A stretch of DNA of 64,000 nucleotides from Roseofilum reptotaenium CS-1145 (GTDB lineage: Bacteria > Cyanobacteriota > Cyanobacteriia > Cyanobacteriales > Desertifilaceae), in NCBI RefSeq assembly GCF_028330985.1, contig NZ_JAQMUE010000072.1:62001-126000 (forward strand), read 5' to 3'. The notes beneath the pieces were generated by a model, which did no database searches, had not been told where the DNA came from, and saw nothing but the letters and a program-made list of their open reading frames with translations. Within the stretch, counting starts at the first letter, position 1. Each line of letters starts with the position of its first letter. Made by a program: the position numbers and the translations under genes. This document shows, in pieces, positions 16,730 through 24,979 of the stretch.

Positions 16730-17965
16730 ATGGTAAATTCAACCCATCATCAAATTGTAATTGTTGGCGGAGGTTCCGCAGGAATTACAGTAGCAGCCCA
16801 GCTCTTAAATGCAAACTCTAATTTAGATGTGGCGATTATTGAACCGTCAGAAAAGCATTATTATCAACCGGCTTGGACATTAGTCGGTGGTGGAGCATTT
16901 GCCGCAGAAGATACGGTCAAACCCGAAAAAGAATGTATTCCAGAAAAAGCAACTTGGATTAAAGCCTATTGTCAGGAATTTCAGCCCGATCAAAATCAAG
17001 TGGTTACCCAGGATGGAAGTGTGGTTTCTTATGATTATTTGGTGGCTTGTCCTGGGCTACAAATCCATTGGGATTGGGTGGAAGGGCTACCCGAAACATT
17101 AGGGAAAAATGGGGTTTGTAGTAATTATGCCTTTGAGCAAGCCCCCAAAACTTGGGAAATGATTCGCAATTTCAAGGGCGGTACCGCGATTTTTACTTAT
17201 CCAGGTACGGCGATTAAATGCCCCGGTGCCCCCCAAAAGATTATGTATTTAGCCGATGAAGCGTTCCGGAAAAATGGGCTTCGCGATCGCTCTAAGGTTA
17301 TGTATTGCACGGCAACCGGTGGGATTTTTGGCGTTCCTGCCTATGCCAAACCGTTGATGGAAATTGTTAAGCGCAAAGATATTGAGATGCGGGTTAAATA
17401 TAACCTGAAAACTATTAAAACCGATCCCAAAGAGGCCATTTTTGAGGTGACGACAGATGAGGGTGTGGAGTCGGTGAGTATTCCTTTCGATCTCCTCCAT
17501 GTCAGTCCACCAATGAGCGCTCCAGATTTTGTCAAGAATAGTCCTTTAGCGGGTACGGAAGGAGCAGCTAAAGGTTGGATCGATGTGAATAAGTTTACCC
17601 TCCAGCATAATCGCTATCCTAATGTGTTTGGCCTCGGTGATGCCTCATCTCTGCCTACGTCCAAAACCGCTGCTGCTGTGCGTTCAGAAGCACCTGTACT
17701 GGTGCAAAATTTGTTGGCTCTGATGGAGTCTAAATCCCTGAATAATCAGTATGATGGTTATGCGTGTTGCCCCTTAGTGACGGGATATGGCAAGGTGATC
17801 TTTGCCGAGTTTGATTATGATAAAAATCCAAGTCCTACATTTCCCCTCGAACCAACGGAGGAACGCTATAGCATGTGGTTGCTCAAGCGCTACGGTTTGC
17901 CGTTCCTGTACTGGAATCGTATGCTCAAAGGTAAGAATTTTGAGCGATCGCTGCTAAAAAAATAG
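16730..17965 (+). CDS. sqr: Type II sulfide:quinone oxidoreductase
   Basis: This 411-residue membrane-associated flavoprotein oxidises sulfide and passes electrons to quinone. The FAD motif is IVIVGGGSAGITVAAQL (9-25). The protein follows the mitochondrial SQOR pattern closely: HYYQPAWTLVGGG, KCPGAPQKIMYL, FGLGDASSLPTSKTAAAV and CPLVTGYGKVIFAEFDY. Cys164 (in KCPGAPQK) and Cys347 (in CCPLVTGY) align with the two catalytic cysteines of the human enzyme. The C-terminal LPFLYWNRMLKGK suits membrane contact. Type II SQR in cyanobacteria is usually a detoxification enzyme. An inverted repeat just upstream may be its operator. It appears monocistronic. Confidence 0.92.
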   Translation: MVNSTHHQIVIVGGGSAGITVAAQLLNANSNLDVAIIEPSEKHYYQPAWTLVGGGAFAAEDTVKPEKECIPEKATWIKAYCQEFQPDQNQVVTQDGSVVSYDYLVACPGLQIHWDWVEGLPETLGKNGVCSNYAFEQAPKTWEMIRNFKGGTAIFTYPGTAIKCPGAPQKIMYLADEAFRKNGLRDRSKVMYCTATGGIFGVPAYAKPLMEIVKRKDIEMRVKYNLKTIKTDPKEAIFEVTTDEGVESVSIPFDLLHVSPPMSAPDFVKNSPLAGTEGAAKGWIDVNKFTLQHNRYPNVFGLGDASSLPTSKTAAAVRSEAPVLVQNLLALMESKSLNNQYDGYACCPLVTGYGKVIFAEFDYDKNPSPTFPLEPTEERYSMWLLKRYGLPFLYWNRMLKGKNFERSLLKK

Positions 17966-17982
17966 GTTATAACCACACATTT

Positions 17983-18012
17983 TGTAGGGGGGAAAAATTT
18001 TTCGCCCCTACA
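17983..18012. repeat. GTAGGGG-family palindrome downstream of sqr
   Basis: TGTAGGGGGGAAAAA pairs with TTTTTCGCCCCTACA with a single mismatch. It lies between the convergent sqr and anchored-protein genes, where it could also serve as a bidirectional terminator. Confidence 0.75.
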
Positions 18013-18029
18013 TGCAGATTTTTCTATCT

Positions 18030-18893
18030 TCAATTACTGCGATCGGCCCAGATCTGAGCTGAATTTGCATTCTCACCATAAGTAATAACCCGCTCCTGAG
18101 CCGCTCCATAGTTTTCACTATCCTCTGGCACTTGAGCCATTAAATCCCGTGCTTGCTGCCATTGACTAGAAACCTCTTCCCATTCAGCACGGGTACTAGC
18201 CGTTTGCGCCAGTTCAGCAGCACTCATCGCTAGGTTAATCCCCTCTCTCCACGGATCGGTTGAAGCTGGGGGAACTGATGCCGGATTTGCAGGTGTGGCT
18301 TCCGGTTCTGTCGTTTCTGGTGGGCTTTCTACGGCTGTCTCAGGGGCTGCTGTGTCAGGAGCAATTTCCGGTGCAGTTGCAGGCAGGAGAGGAGCTGGAG
18401 CCGGACGTAGGAAAAACCACCAAACTGCGCCACCAATGACAGCAACAATAGGGATTGCCAACAAAGGCAAGAACTTCTTCGCCCCTGATTTCTTCTGCTC
18501 TCCAGATTCATCAAGCTCTGAGTCTAAAGGTTCCGCACCATCGAGATCGTTACCGTTATAAGAATTTAAATCCTCATCCGGATCGTCAAGGGCAAAATTG
18601 GGTAGCTCTTCCTCATCTTCTTTCCCTTGCAACAAGTCAATTGTATCGCTCCAACTCGGCTTTTTCGATCCAATTTGACGGCCGTAGATCTGTAGGGTTG
18701 GGAACGAGTCAATACCCATATTGAGGATTTCGTCATGAACGATCGCCACATATTCTTCCTGTTCGGGTATGTTTTCCCCTTCCAGGAGGATATGTAAACA
18801 GCCTTCTTTAACCAGTGCTTTGGCGGTAACCCCTTGGGGTTGTAAGACACTGTTGAGAGCATCGGTGATCTCTGCTGGATTAGGTTGTGCCAT
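18030..18893 (-). CDS. Anchored protein with cyanobacterial N-terminal domain and Pro/Glu-rich linker
   Basis: This protein of about 287 residues is chosen to start at ATG 18893 (MAQPNPAEITDALNSVL) rather than an upstream TTG. The N-terminal alpha/beta domain (about 1-85, with VKEGCLHILLEGE and LQIYGRQIGSKKPSW) resembles a small module found on several cyanobacterial signalling proteins. An acidic linker follows, then one membrane span (FLPLLAIPIVAVIGGAVWWF, about 141-160), then a Pro/Ala/Glu/Thr-rich stretch of about 55 residues and a helical C-terminus (about 215-287). The topology suggests an N-terminus in the cytosol and a C-terminus in the periplasm. The function is unknown. Confidence 0.75.
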   Translation of the reverse strand: MAQPNPAEITDALNSVLQPQGVTAKALVKEGCLHILLEGENIPEQEEYVAIVHDEILNMGIDSFPTLQIYGRQIGSKKPSWSDTIDLLQGKEDEEELPNFALDDPDEDLNSYNGNDLDGAEPLDSELDESGEQKKSGAKKFLPLLAIPIVAVIGGAVWWFFLRPAPAPLLPATAPEIAPDTAAPETAVESPPETTEPEATPANPASVPPASTDPWREGINLAMSAAELAQTASTRAEWEEVSSQWQQARDLMAQVPEDSENYGAAQERVITYGENANSAQIWADRSN

Positions 18894-18947
18894 GGCGCTG
18901 AGTACCCTGAACCGGATGAATTTGGACAAGGAGGAGTGAGACAGACA

Positions 18948-19016
18948 ATGGTGACTCAGGTTAAGTCTTCAATTCCTGGCCCATTACTATCTCGCGTCAA
19001 TAGTAGCAGAGTTTGA
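18948..19016 (+). CDS. Candidate 22-residue small ORF with strong ribosome site
   Basis: AAGGAGGAG at 18928-18936 precedes ATG 18948 and a 22-codon frame (MVTQVKSSIPGPLLSRVN...) ending at TGA 19014-19016, immediately overlapped by a hairpin with a T7 run. A TACTAT/ATAGTA stem within the ORF could compete with the terminator stem. It could be a leader peptide or short RNA ahead of the Uma2 gene, or a chance frame. The rest of 19036-19259 shows nothing definite. Confidence 0.3.
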   Translation: MVTQVKSSIPGPLLSRVNSSRV

Positions 19017-19035
19017 GGCTCTGTGGGATTTTTTT
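19006..19035 (+). terminator. Rho-independent terminator or attenuator
   Basis: CAGAG (19007-19011) pairs with CTCTG (19019-19023), followed by GGGA and seven T residues (19029-19035). It points in the plus direction, although the nearest upstream gene is divergent, which implies a short plus-strand transcript starting around 18900. Confidence 0.5.
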
Positions 19036-19259
19036 GGCTTACAGGGTACTGAATATTTTATTCGAGATCAAGTGTTACAAGAGGCAATTGGATCAATCTC
19101 ATACTGATATGACTACTATTTACCTAAGGAGAGGAATTCTAGACATAGCGGCTAAACAGGGTTTCGTTGACTACTCATTACCAGCGTACTAGGGATGAAT
19201 CGCGCGATCGCCCAAAGCGCTATATTAGAATCCAACATCAAGCTCACACTATAAATTCT

Positions 19260-19811
19260 ATGCCTAAATTAACCATCAAAGACTTAGAATATCTCCAAAC
19301 CCAGCATCCCAACTATCGGATGGAATTAGTTCAAGGAGAAATTATCTTTATGAGTCCTTCGGGGTTAGAATCAGATGAAGTCGCTGCTGCTATTGTCGCT
19401 GAATTATCCCATTGGGTGAGACCGCGAAAATTAGGGCGAGTCATTGCCTCTAGTGGTGGATTTCGTTTACCCAATGCTGATGGAGATGTTCGCGCACCAG
19501 ATGCTTCTTTTATCCTCGCTCAACGTTTACCTCGCACCACTGATAGTTATGCTGAATTAGTGCCAGATCTCATGTTTGAAGTTAAGTCGAAAACCGATAG
19601 TCTCACCAAATTGCGCGATAAAATTCAAGAATTTATAGCATTAGGAACTCAGGTAGGAGTATTGGTCGATCCAAGAACTCGTACCATGGAAGTTTATCAA
19701 CTCAATCAAGACCCGATAACGTTAGGTGATGGAGATATTTTTACGGTTCCGGAATTGCTCCCTGGATGGGAATTACCGGTGGTCGAAATCTGGGCCCCGG
19801 AATTTGATTAA
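19260..19811 (+). CDS. Uma2 family endonuclease (DUF820)
   Basis: This protein of about 183 residues is of the Uma2/DUF820 PD-(D/E)xK superfamily, extremely common in filamentous cyanobacteria and of mostly unknown target. Family marks: YRMELVQGEIIFMSPSG, then GFRLPNADGDVRAPDASFI with the conserved Asp, and the catalytic-type EVKSKTD, with VLVDPRTRTMEVY near the end. The ATG at 19260 gives the typical start MPKLTIKDLEYL; an upstream TTG-initiated extension is implausible. A possible attenuator lies 225 bp upstream. Confidence 0.88.
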   Translation: MPKLTIKDLEYLQTQHPNYRMELVQGEIIFMSPSGLESDEVAAAIVAELSHWVRPRKLGRVIASSGGFRLPNADGDVRAPDASFILAQRLPRTTDSYAELVPDLMFEVKSKTDSLTKLRDKIQEFIALGTQVGVLVDPRTRTMEVYQLNQDPITLGDGDIFTVPELLPGWELPVVEIWAPEFD

Positions 19812-19902
19812 ATGGAGCCGATCCCATTGTGACTGAGTATGTTATACTACGGGCTGATCTCTACTCAGGCTGCATCTTGGTTTTTCGCTTTGATCTATCT
19901 GA

Positions 19903-20412
19903 ATGGAGATCGTTTCTGTTTCTGAACCTATTGATAAACAGCCTAAATTGAAGTACCAATCGACAAAAGTTTTTGATGGATTTTCTACTTGCTTTCGACA
20001 GTGGCGATCGCAAGGTTCTCATTGTCATTTTTTACACGGTTATAGCGTCTCGTTTAAGGTTTGGTTTGAAGGAGAGCTAGATCACCATTGTTGGGTTTGG
20101 GATTTTGGTGGGATGAAAAAAGCCAGGACTCAAATTGATGGCATGAATCCGAAAGCATGGATGGAGTATATGTTTGATCATACGGTGATTGTAGCAGAAG
20201 ATGACCCCTATTTACCGAGTTTTTATCAACTACAAGAACAGGGGGTGATTCAGCTTCGAGTGCTTCAAGCAGTCAGTGCAGAAAAGTTTGCTGAGTTGGT
20301 GTTGACTAAGCTTAATGAATTTGTGCAGACGGAAACTGCAGGTAGAGTAAGAGTTAAGCGTGTTGAGTTTCGGGAACATGAACGAAATTCTGCTGTAGTA
20401 GAAAGTAATTAA
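19903..20412 (+). CDS. 6-pyruvoyl-tetrahydropterin synthase / QueD-like protein with altered zinc site
   Basis: This 169-residue protein of the T-fold PTPS/QueD family resembles enzymes that act on dihydroneopterin triphosphate. It keeps the catalytic-type cysteine (Cys41, in SHCHFLHGYS), His45, WVWDFGGMKK, FDHTVIV (His93) and the C-terminal VEFREHERNSA. However, the zinc ligands differ from QueD: the usual AAH is STCF (Phe31) and the usual HGHS is HGYS (Tyr47), so two of three zinc histidines are replaced, with extra His40 and His42 nearby. It may be a distinct subgroup or use a shifted metal site. No queuosine or folate genes are adjacent. Confidence 0.8.
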   Translation: MEIVSVSEPIDKQPKLKYQSTKVFDGFSTCFRQWRSQGSHCHFLHGYSVSFKVWFEGELDHHCWVWDFGGMKKARTQIDGMNPKAWMEYMFDHTVIVAEDDPYLPSFYQLQEQGVIQLRVLQAVSAEKFAELVLTKLNEFVQTETAGRVRVKRVEFREHERNSAVVESN

Positions 20413-20617
20413 TGATTAATAATTACGGTGGACATCTAAATAATTGTGTACGTTATACTATCGCTAATGAACTTAACTGACAGTATTTTATCTGATTGTA
20501 TGCATTAGAAAAAGATAGAGAAAAGAGAAGGGTCTCTCCTATACTCTTTCCTCTATTTTAGCACTCTAGCGCTACAATCAATCGCACCTAATGCCCTATT
20601 TTAGCTGAGACAGCCCA

Positions 20618-21331
20618 CTACGCTGCGGCAGGTTCTTCATAGGGAATAAATAGCTTTTTCTGCGCTCCACAGATAGGGCAACTCCAATCATCGGGAATCG
20701 CAGAAAAGGGAGTTCCGGGAGCAATTCCAGAATCAGGGTCGCCTTTTACTGGATCGTAGATCATCGAACATTGACGACAAATCCATTTTTGCGTCGCTTC
20801 ATCATCGCTGGGGGCTTTTTTGGTTGCAGTTTGACCCTCTAAAACCTTGAGAGCATCCGTATATTGACGAGCGTGATGCTGTTCAATACTGGTGAGCAGG
20901 CCGAAATTGTGGGCTGCTTTACGGAAGATTTGAGCGTGTTCTTGGGATTCTTGGGTTTGAGCTTCAAATTCAGCTACTGCATCGCTGTCACGGTCTTCTC
21001 TGGCTGCTTGAGCAAACTCTGGATACATGGTGGTGTATTCGTAAGTTTCTCCTTCAATGGCTAGTTCTAAGCATCGGGAGGCGATCGCCTTTTTCTGCTC
21101 TTCTGTCAACGATTCAGTATCATCAACTACCAGTTCGGGATGAATGAGGCGAAAATGGGCAAACCCATGTTCAGTTTCCTGATTTGCTGTTTCTCGAAAG
21201 AGTTTCGCCAATTCTGGCATCCCTAACTTTTTCGTCACTTCAGCAAAAAATAAATACTTACGGTTTGCCATTGACTCTCCACCAAAGGCAGCCTCGAGAT
21301 TTTTAGCGGTGTTGTTATTGGATAAATCCAT
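20618..21331 (-). CDS. rbr: Rubrerythrin
   Basis: This 237-residue non-haem iron peroxidase reduces hydrogen peroxide in the cytosol. The N-terminal ferritin-like four-helix domain supplies the di-iron ligands ([14 protein letters not shown], then [20 protein letters not shown], and [14 protein letters not shown]). After a linker of about 20 residues comes a C-terminal rubredoxin-like domain with two Cys pairs (CRQCSMIY and CPICGAQ), spaced as in ordinary rubredoxin. All ligands are intact. It is single by position. Confidence 0.95.
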   Translation of the reverse strand: MDLSNNNTAKNLEAAFGGESMANRKYLFFAEVTKKLGMPELAKLFRETANQETEHGFAHFRLIHPELVVDDTESLTEEQKKAIASRCLELAIEGETYEYTTMYPEFAQAAREDRDSDAVAEFEAQTQESQEHAQIFRKAAHNFGLLTSIEQHHARQYTDALKVLEGQTATKKAPSDDEATQKWICRQCSMIYDPVKGDPDSGIAPGTPFSAIPDDWSCPICGAQKKLFIPYEEPAAA

Positions 21332-21362
21332 AGTTCACGTTTGTTTTTGTTTGAGCAGGTCA

Positions 21363-21926
21363 TTATATCTTAGTAGAATGCAGCCATTTATGAAATAAAC
21401 GGGTTAATCTCGGCATAACAACATAAGCCAATAAAACAACAACTAATCCGGTCATAATGGCTTGGCGGAGAAGAAAGTGCAGGGCAGATAAATGAGGGGT
21501 AACCAGATAACCCAAGATTGATGAACAGACAAAAACTCCCAGCCAAGTCACTAAGACGGTTTTATATTTTGGAGGAGGAGAAAATATGGTATTGGGGAGA
21601 GAAACCAGCGCTTCTAATCCGGTGAGAATCTGTACATTTTCTTGCTTTTCAGTCAGGGGTTGAGCGCGTTCAATCCATTCTTTTCGCTCTGGCGATCGCA
21701 GCCAGTGACAGAGATTGTGATAGCGATCGAAACGGAGAATAATCACATATTCCTTTCTCGAACCTGATTGAGGTCTGAGAATAGTTACCCCCTGATGACC
21801 CTCAAATTCTCTGGCCACTTCAGAAATGCTTTGCAACCACTCTTCATATCCAGATTCGCGACCTGGGCGAATATAATGGGAAATGACAGCAGTCACTTGT
21901 TGATTTTGATTATTTGCGTCATTCAT
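21363..21926 (-). CDS. ABM-domain protein with C-terminal membrane segments
   Basis: The first about 100 residues form an antibiotic-biosynthesis-monooxygenase (ABM) domain (VTAVISHYIRPGRESGYEEW, GVTILRPQSGS), a small dimeric ferredoxin-like fold. Two hydrophobic segments follow (TVLVTWLGVFVCSSILGYLV and a LVVVLLAYVVMPRL-containing one). This fused architecture recurs in cyanobacteria, with unknown substrate. I prefer ATG 21926 (MNDANNQNQQ); the upstream ATG at 21965 adds a Pro-rich 13-residue stretch and lacks a ribosome site. Confidence 0.75.
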   Translation of the reverse strand: MNDANNQNQQVTAVISHYIRPGRESGYEEWLQSISEVAREFEGHQGVTILRPQSGSRKEYVIILRFDRYHNLCHWLRSPERKEWIERAQPLTEKQENVQILTGLEALVSLPNTIFSPPPKYKTVLVTWLGVFVCSSILGYLVTPHLSALHFLLRQAIMTGLVVVLLAYVVMPRLTRLFHKWLHSTKI

Positions 21927-21977
21927 ACTTTCTGGGGGAGTGGGGGGATAGGGGGATTTAATCATAGGATTAAAAGG

Positions 21978-21998
21978 TGACAGCGCGAAGCGCTGTCA
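21978..21998. repeat. TGACAGCGC hairpin at the end of the IS630 remnant
   Basis: TGACAGCGC (21978-21986) and GCGCTGTCA (21990-21998) form a perfect 9-bp stem with a GAA loop. It overlaps the last codon of the transposase remnant and probably belongs to the former IS end. Confidence 0.5.
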
Positions 21999-22372
21999 TG
22001 AAGTACAGTAGCAACAATGAGCAAACCAATTCCTTAAATATTTCCGATCAATTAAGTCCAGGGCTACAGCCAGAAGAGTATCAATCATAGAGCGGGTAGT
22101 AGGAGAGAAATTAGAAATAAAAGACTTCAACTCTATCCTGGGTAATAGCTCCAACTAAAGTCACTTTTGACCCTCGATAAAAGAGTTTCATTTCCCTGAA
22201 TCTTGTCCCTTTTTCTGAGCGACAATAAGGGACGCTTCCCCGTATAAGAATAACCGTTTGATCTATAAAAATTAGGTTTTCTGGGTCTATATCTCTAATT
22301 TTCTCCCAATACTCCACTCTCAATTTTTGCACCCTTTCCGTCTCTGCTTGAGTACTATACCTCGTTAGTATG
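21996..22372 (-). pseudogene. IS630-family transposase remnant
   Basis: Two conserved blocks are readable on the minus strand. From about 22372 comes TQAETERVQKLRVEYWEK, then IRDIDPENLIFIDQT, SEKGTR and FYRGSKVTLVGAI, ending in a stop at 22111. The C-terminal block at about 22083-21996 reads MIDTLLAVALDLIDRKYL then RNWFAHCCYCTS and a stop, the classical end of cyanobacterial IS630 transposases. The N-terminal helix-turn-helix half and the part between the blocks are missing, including the later catalytic acids. It is dead and internally deleted. Confidence 0.8.
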
Positions 22373-22407
22373 CATTGGTATCAAGCATTTAAGGATTTGA
22401 TGCTATC

Positions 22408-22977
22408 CTACCTTGCCCTGCTGCCTTGCCGAAATCCCTGCCAGCGCCGCCAGGTTCCTCGTACATAATGCCATTGTTGGTAAGTGTGGTAGGTAACGAA
22501 TAGCAAAAAACCATAAGATGACCAAAAGTGGAGCGCACGCCCCAACTCTACCTGGTCTTCATTGGGGGGAAACAAATCTGGAACCACCAGCCCGAATAAT
22601 TTTACACCATTGGCTTGGAAAGAGTTGGAGAAGAAAAAACCAGTCAGGGGAACCCCCACCATCAAGATGTACAGGCTCAGGTGTAAAAGGGTCTTCTGCC
22701 ACCATTTGGGAGTGGTTTTGGGAAAGCGCTTGGCATATTTTTTCCCCCAAACACGAACTAAGGTGATAACACGCCAAGCTAAGAGAATCAGAGAGATAAT
22801 TGCGATCGATTTATGAAAGTCGTAGAGTCCATTACGACCAGGGAGATCTCGTGGCAAACGAGCCATGATTGGCCCAGTGCAAAACAAAATAAGATAACAG
22901 CCCGCCATCCACCAATGCACGCTCATTAAGTGTTGAAAAGCTGAAGTTTTTCGAGGTTTGTTTTGTTTTGTTGTCAT
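22408..22977 (-). CDS. Cytochrome b561 family membrane protein
   Basis: This 189-residue di-haem cytochrome b561 (CybB type) has four transmembrane helices (about 20-40, 55-74, 92-112, 147-170). Candidate haem ligands are His21 in SVHWWMAGC, His55 in FHKSIAI, and histidines in ALHFWSSYG and VTYHTYQQWHY. It mediates quinol-linked electron transfer in the plasma or thylakoid membrane. It is the last gene of a probable three-gene unit with the exported amidohydrolase (37-bp gap) and a GNAT gene. Confidence 0.88.
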   Translation of the reverse strand: MTTKQNKPRKTSAFQHLMSVHWWMAGCYLILFCTGPIMARLPRDLPGRNGLYDFHKSIAIISLILLAWRVITLVRVWGKKYAKRFPKTTPKWWQKTLLHLSLYILMVGVPLTGFFFSNSFQANGVKLFGLVVPDLFPPNEDQVELGRALHFWSSYGFLLFVTYHTYQQWHYVRGTWRRWQGFRQGSRAR

Positions 22978-23014
22978 GATCGCATTTCTTTTCGATTTTA
23001 ATTTTTAATTGATC

Positions 23015-24979
23015 TTAGTAGCAACAGGCGCAAGCTAGACCTCCCCAAAATTGAGATAGACTACCCGGTTGATTCAAAGAGAATAACTTTAAGTTGGGTC
23101 GTTTTGGTGAGTGAATACCTGAAGTCCACCTCTGCTCAGATGCAGGAATAACACTGATCCGAGAATCATTATGATATCCCCCAAAATATTTTACCGGAGA
23201 CCAATCTGGACTAATAGGTAAGGGTGGAGGAGATAAGTTGCTAAATTCTTCACTGCCATAAACGGGTTGACCATCGACAAGGGTTAACACGGATTCAAGA
23301 TGTTTGATTCTCTCTTCGGGTACAGAGAAAAAATCTTCTGATAGGACGGCTAAATCTGCCAATTGACCGGGCATAATTGCGCCTTTATTTCCCTCTTGAT
23401 TGGAGAACCAAGCGGCAGCCGTGGTATATAGCCTTAAAGCCTCCATGCGATCGAGACGGTTGGCTTCAGAATAAAGGGTTGTGCCGCCAACAGTTTTGCC
23501 AGCTACTAACCAATATAAACCGACCCAAGGATTGTAACTGGCGACTCGCGTGCCGTCTGTTCCCCCGGATACTGGCACATCCATCGCCATGATTTTTTTA
23601 ATGGGAGGAGTACGATTAGCAGCCTGCACGCCATATCGGTCAAGAAAGTATTCGCCTTGATACGCCATCCGATGTTGAAAGGCAATGCCACCACCTAACG
23701 CTTTGACTCGCTCAATATTGCGATCGCTAATCGTCTCTGCATGATCTAAAATCCAGTGCATTCCATTAAAGGGAATTTCGCGGTTCACTCTCTCAAATAT
23801 ATTTAAAAACCGCGAGATCGATTGATTATAGGTGGCATGGAGTCGGAATGGCCATTTATTAGCAGCCAGAAGTTGAATCACCTCTGTAAGTTCGGCTTCC
23901 ATGTTGGGATTGAGATCGGGACGAGGTTCGGTAAAGTCTTCAAAATCTGCGGCTGAGAAGACTAACATTTCTCCTGCACCATTGAGGCGATAAAAATCGT
24001 CTCCTTGTCCCGGATTGGCAATGTTAATCCAGCGTTCAAAATTGGCTTTTTCTGCCCCTGGGTTTTGGGTAAACAGGTTATAAGCGACCCGAACAGTCAT
24101 CAATCCTTCTTTGTGGAGGTGGTCAATGATTTGATAGTCATCGGGATAATTTTGTCCTCCACCACCGGCATCAATGACGCTGGTAATCCCCAAACGGTTC
24201 ATTTCCCGCATGTAGTGACGACTGGAGTTGATTTGATCGTCTAAACTTAATAGGGGGCCTTGGGCGATCGTTGCATAAAGAATGGCCGCATTGGGTTTAG
24301 CAATCAGCATTCCTGTCGGATTACCATTGCGATCTTTTTCAATGACTGAACCGGGAGGGGGTGTAGTATTACGGTCTATCCCTAGAGCGCGTAATGCAGC
24401 CCCATTGAGCAGGGCACGATTGTATAGATTGAGAATAAATACGGGTACATCTCTCGATACCGCATTAACTTCTGCCAACGTCGGCATCCGGCGTTCAGCA
24501 AACTGAAATTCACTCCACCCACCAATCACCCGTACCCATTGAGGGGCAGGGGTTCTCGCGGCTTGTTCTTTGAGCATTCGCAGGGCATCCGCGAGGGAGG
24601 GCACACCATCCCAGCGCAGTTCCATGTTATAGTTTAAACCACCTCGAATCAAGTGAGTATGACTATCATTTAAGCCGGGAATGACCGTGCGACGATTCAG
24701 ATTAATGGTTTGGGTGCGATCGCCGCGATACGCCATCACTTCCTTTTCCGTACCCACTGCGAGAAAACGGTTACCCTTAATTGCGACAGCTTCAGCAAAG
24801 GAGCGGCGATCGTTTTGGGTAGCAATCCGGGCATTATAAAGAATTAGATCGGCTTTTTGACTCGTATCAGTAGGGTTTTGTCCCCATGATTTCCCTTTAT
24901 CTAATAGATACGTCGAAAATCCTGCGGCTAAAGCCCATTTAAAAAAATCTCGTCGGTGGAATTTGTGGTATTGATTCAT
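23015..24979 (-). CDS. Tat-exported amidohydrolase family 3 protein (YtcJ-like)
   Basis: This 654-residue metal-dependent hydrolase starts with a twin-arginine signal (HRRDFFKWALAAGFSTYLL, about 8-26), so it is exported folded. The amidohydrolase motifs are NDSHTHLIRGG (first metal histidines), DAGGGGQNYPD, a RLHATYN histidine, WILDHAE and SGGTDGTR (catalytic Asp). The substrate is unknown; family 3 contains very diverse amidases and N-substituted formamide deformylases. The C-terminus ends in a Cys-rich ACACCY tail. The start overlaps the GNAT stop by 4 bp (translational coupling), and cytochrome b561 follows. Confidence 0.88.
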   Translation of the reverse strand: MNQYHKFHRRDFFKWALAAGFSTYLLDKGKSWGQNPTDTSQKADLILYNARIATQNDRRSFAEAVAIKGNRFLAVGTEKEVMAYRGDRTQTINLNRRTVIPGLNDSHTHLIRGGLNYNMELRWDGVPSLADALRMLKEQAARTPAPQWVRVIGGWSEFQFAERRMPTLAEVNAVSRDVPVFILNLYNRALLNGAALRALGIDRNTTPPPGSVIEKDRNGNPTGMLIAKPNAAILYATIAQGPLLSLDDQINSSRHYMREMNRLGITSVIDAGGGGQNYPDDYQIIDHLHKEGLMTVRVAYNLFTQNPGAEKANFERWINIANPGQGDDFYRLNGAGEMLVFSAADFEDFTEPRPDLNPNMEAELTEVIQLLAANKWPFRLHATYNQSISRFLNIFERVNREIPFNGMHWILDHAETISDRNIERVKALGGGIAFQHRMAYQGEYFLDRYGVQAANRTPPIKKIMAMDVPVSGGTDGTRVASYNPWVGLYWLVAGKTVGGTTLYSEANRLDRMEALRLYTTAAAWFSNQEGNKGAIMPGQLADLAVLSEDFFSVPEERIKHLESVLTLVDGQPVYGSEEFSNLSPPPLPISPDWSPVKYFGGYHNDSRISVIPASEQRWTSGIHSPKRPNLKLFSLNQPGSLSQFWGGLACACCY

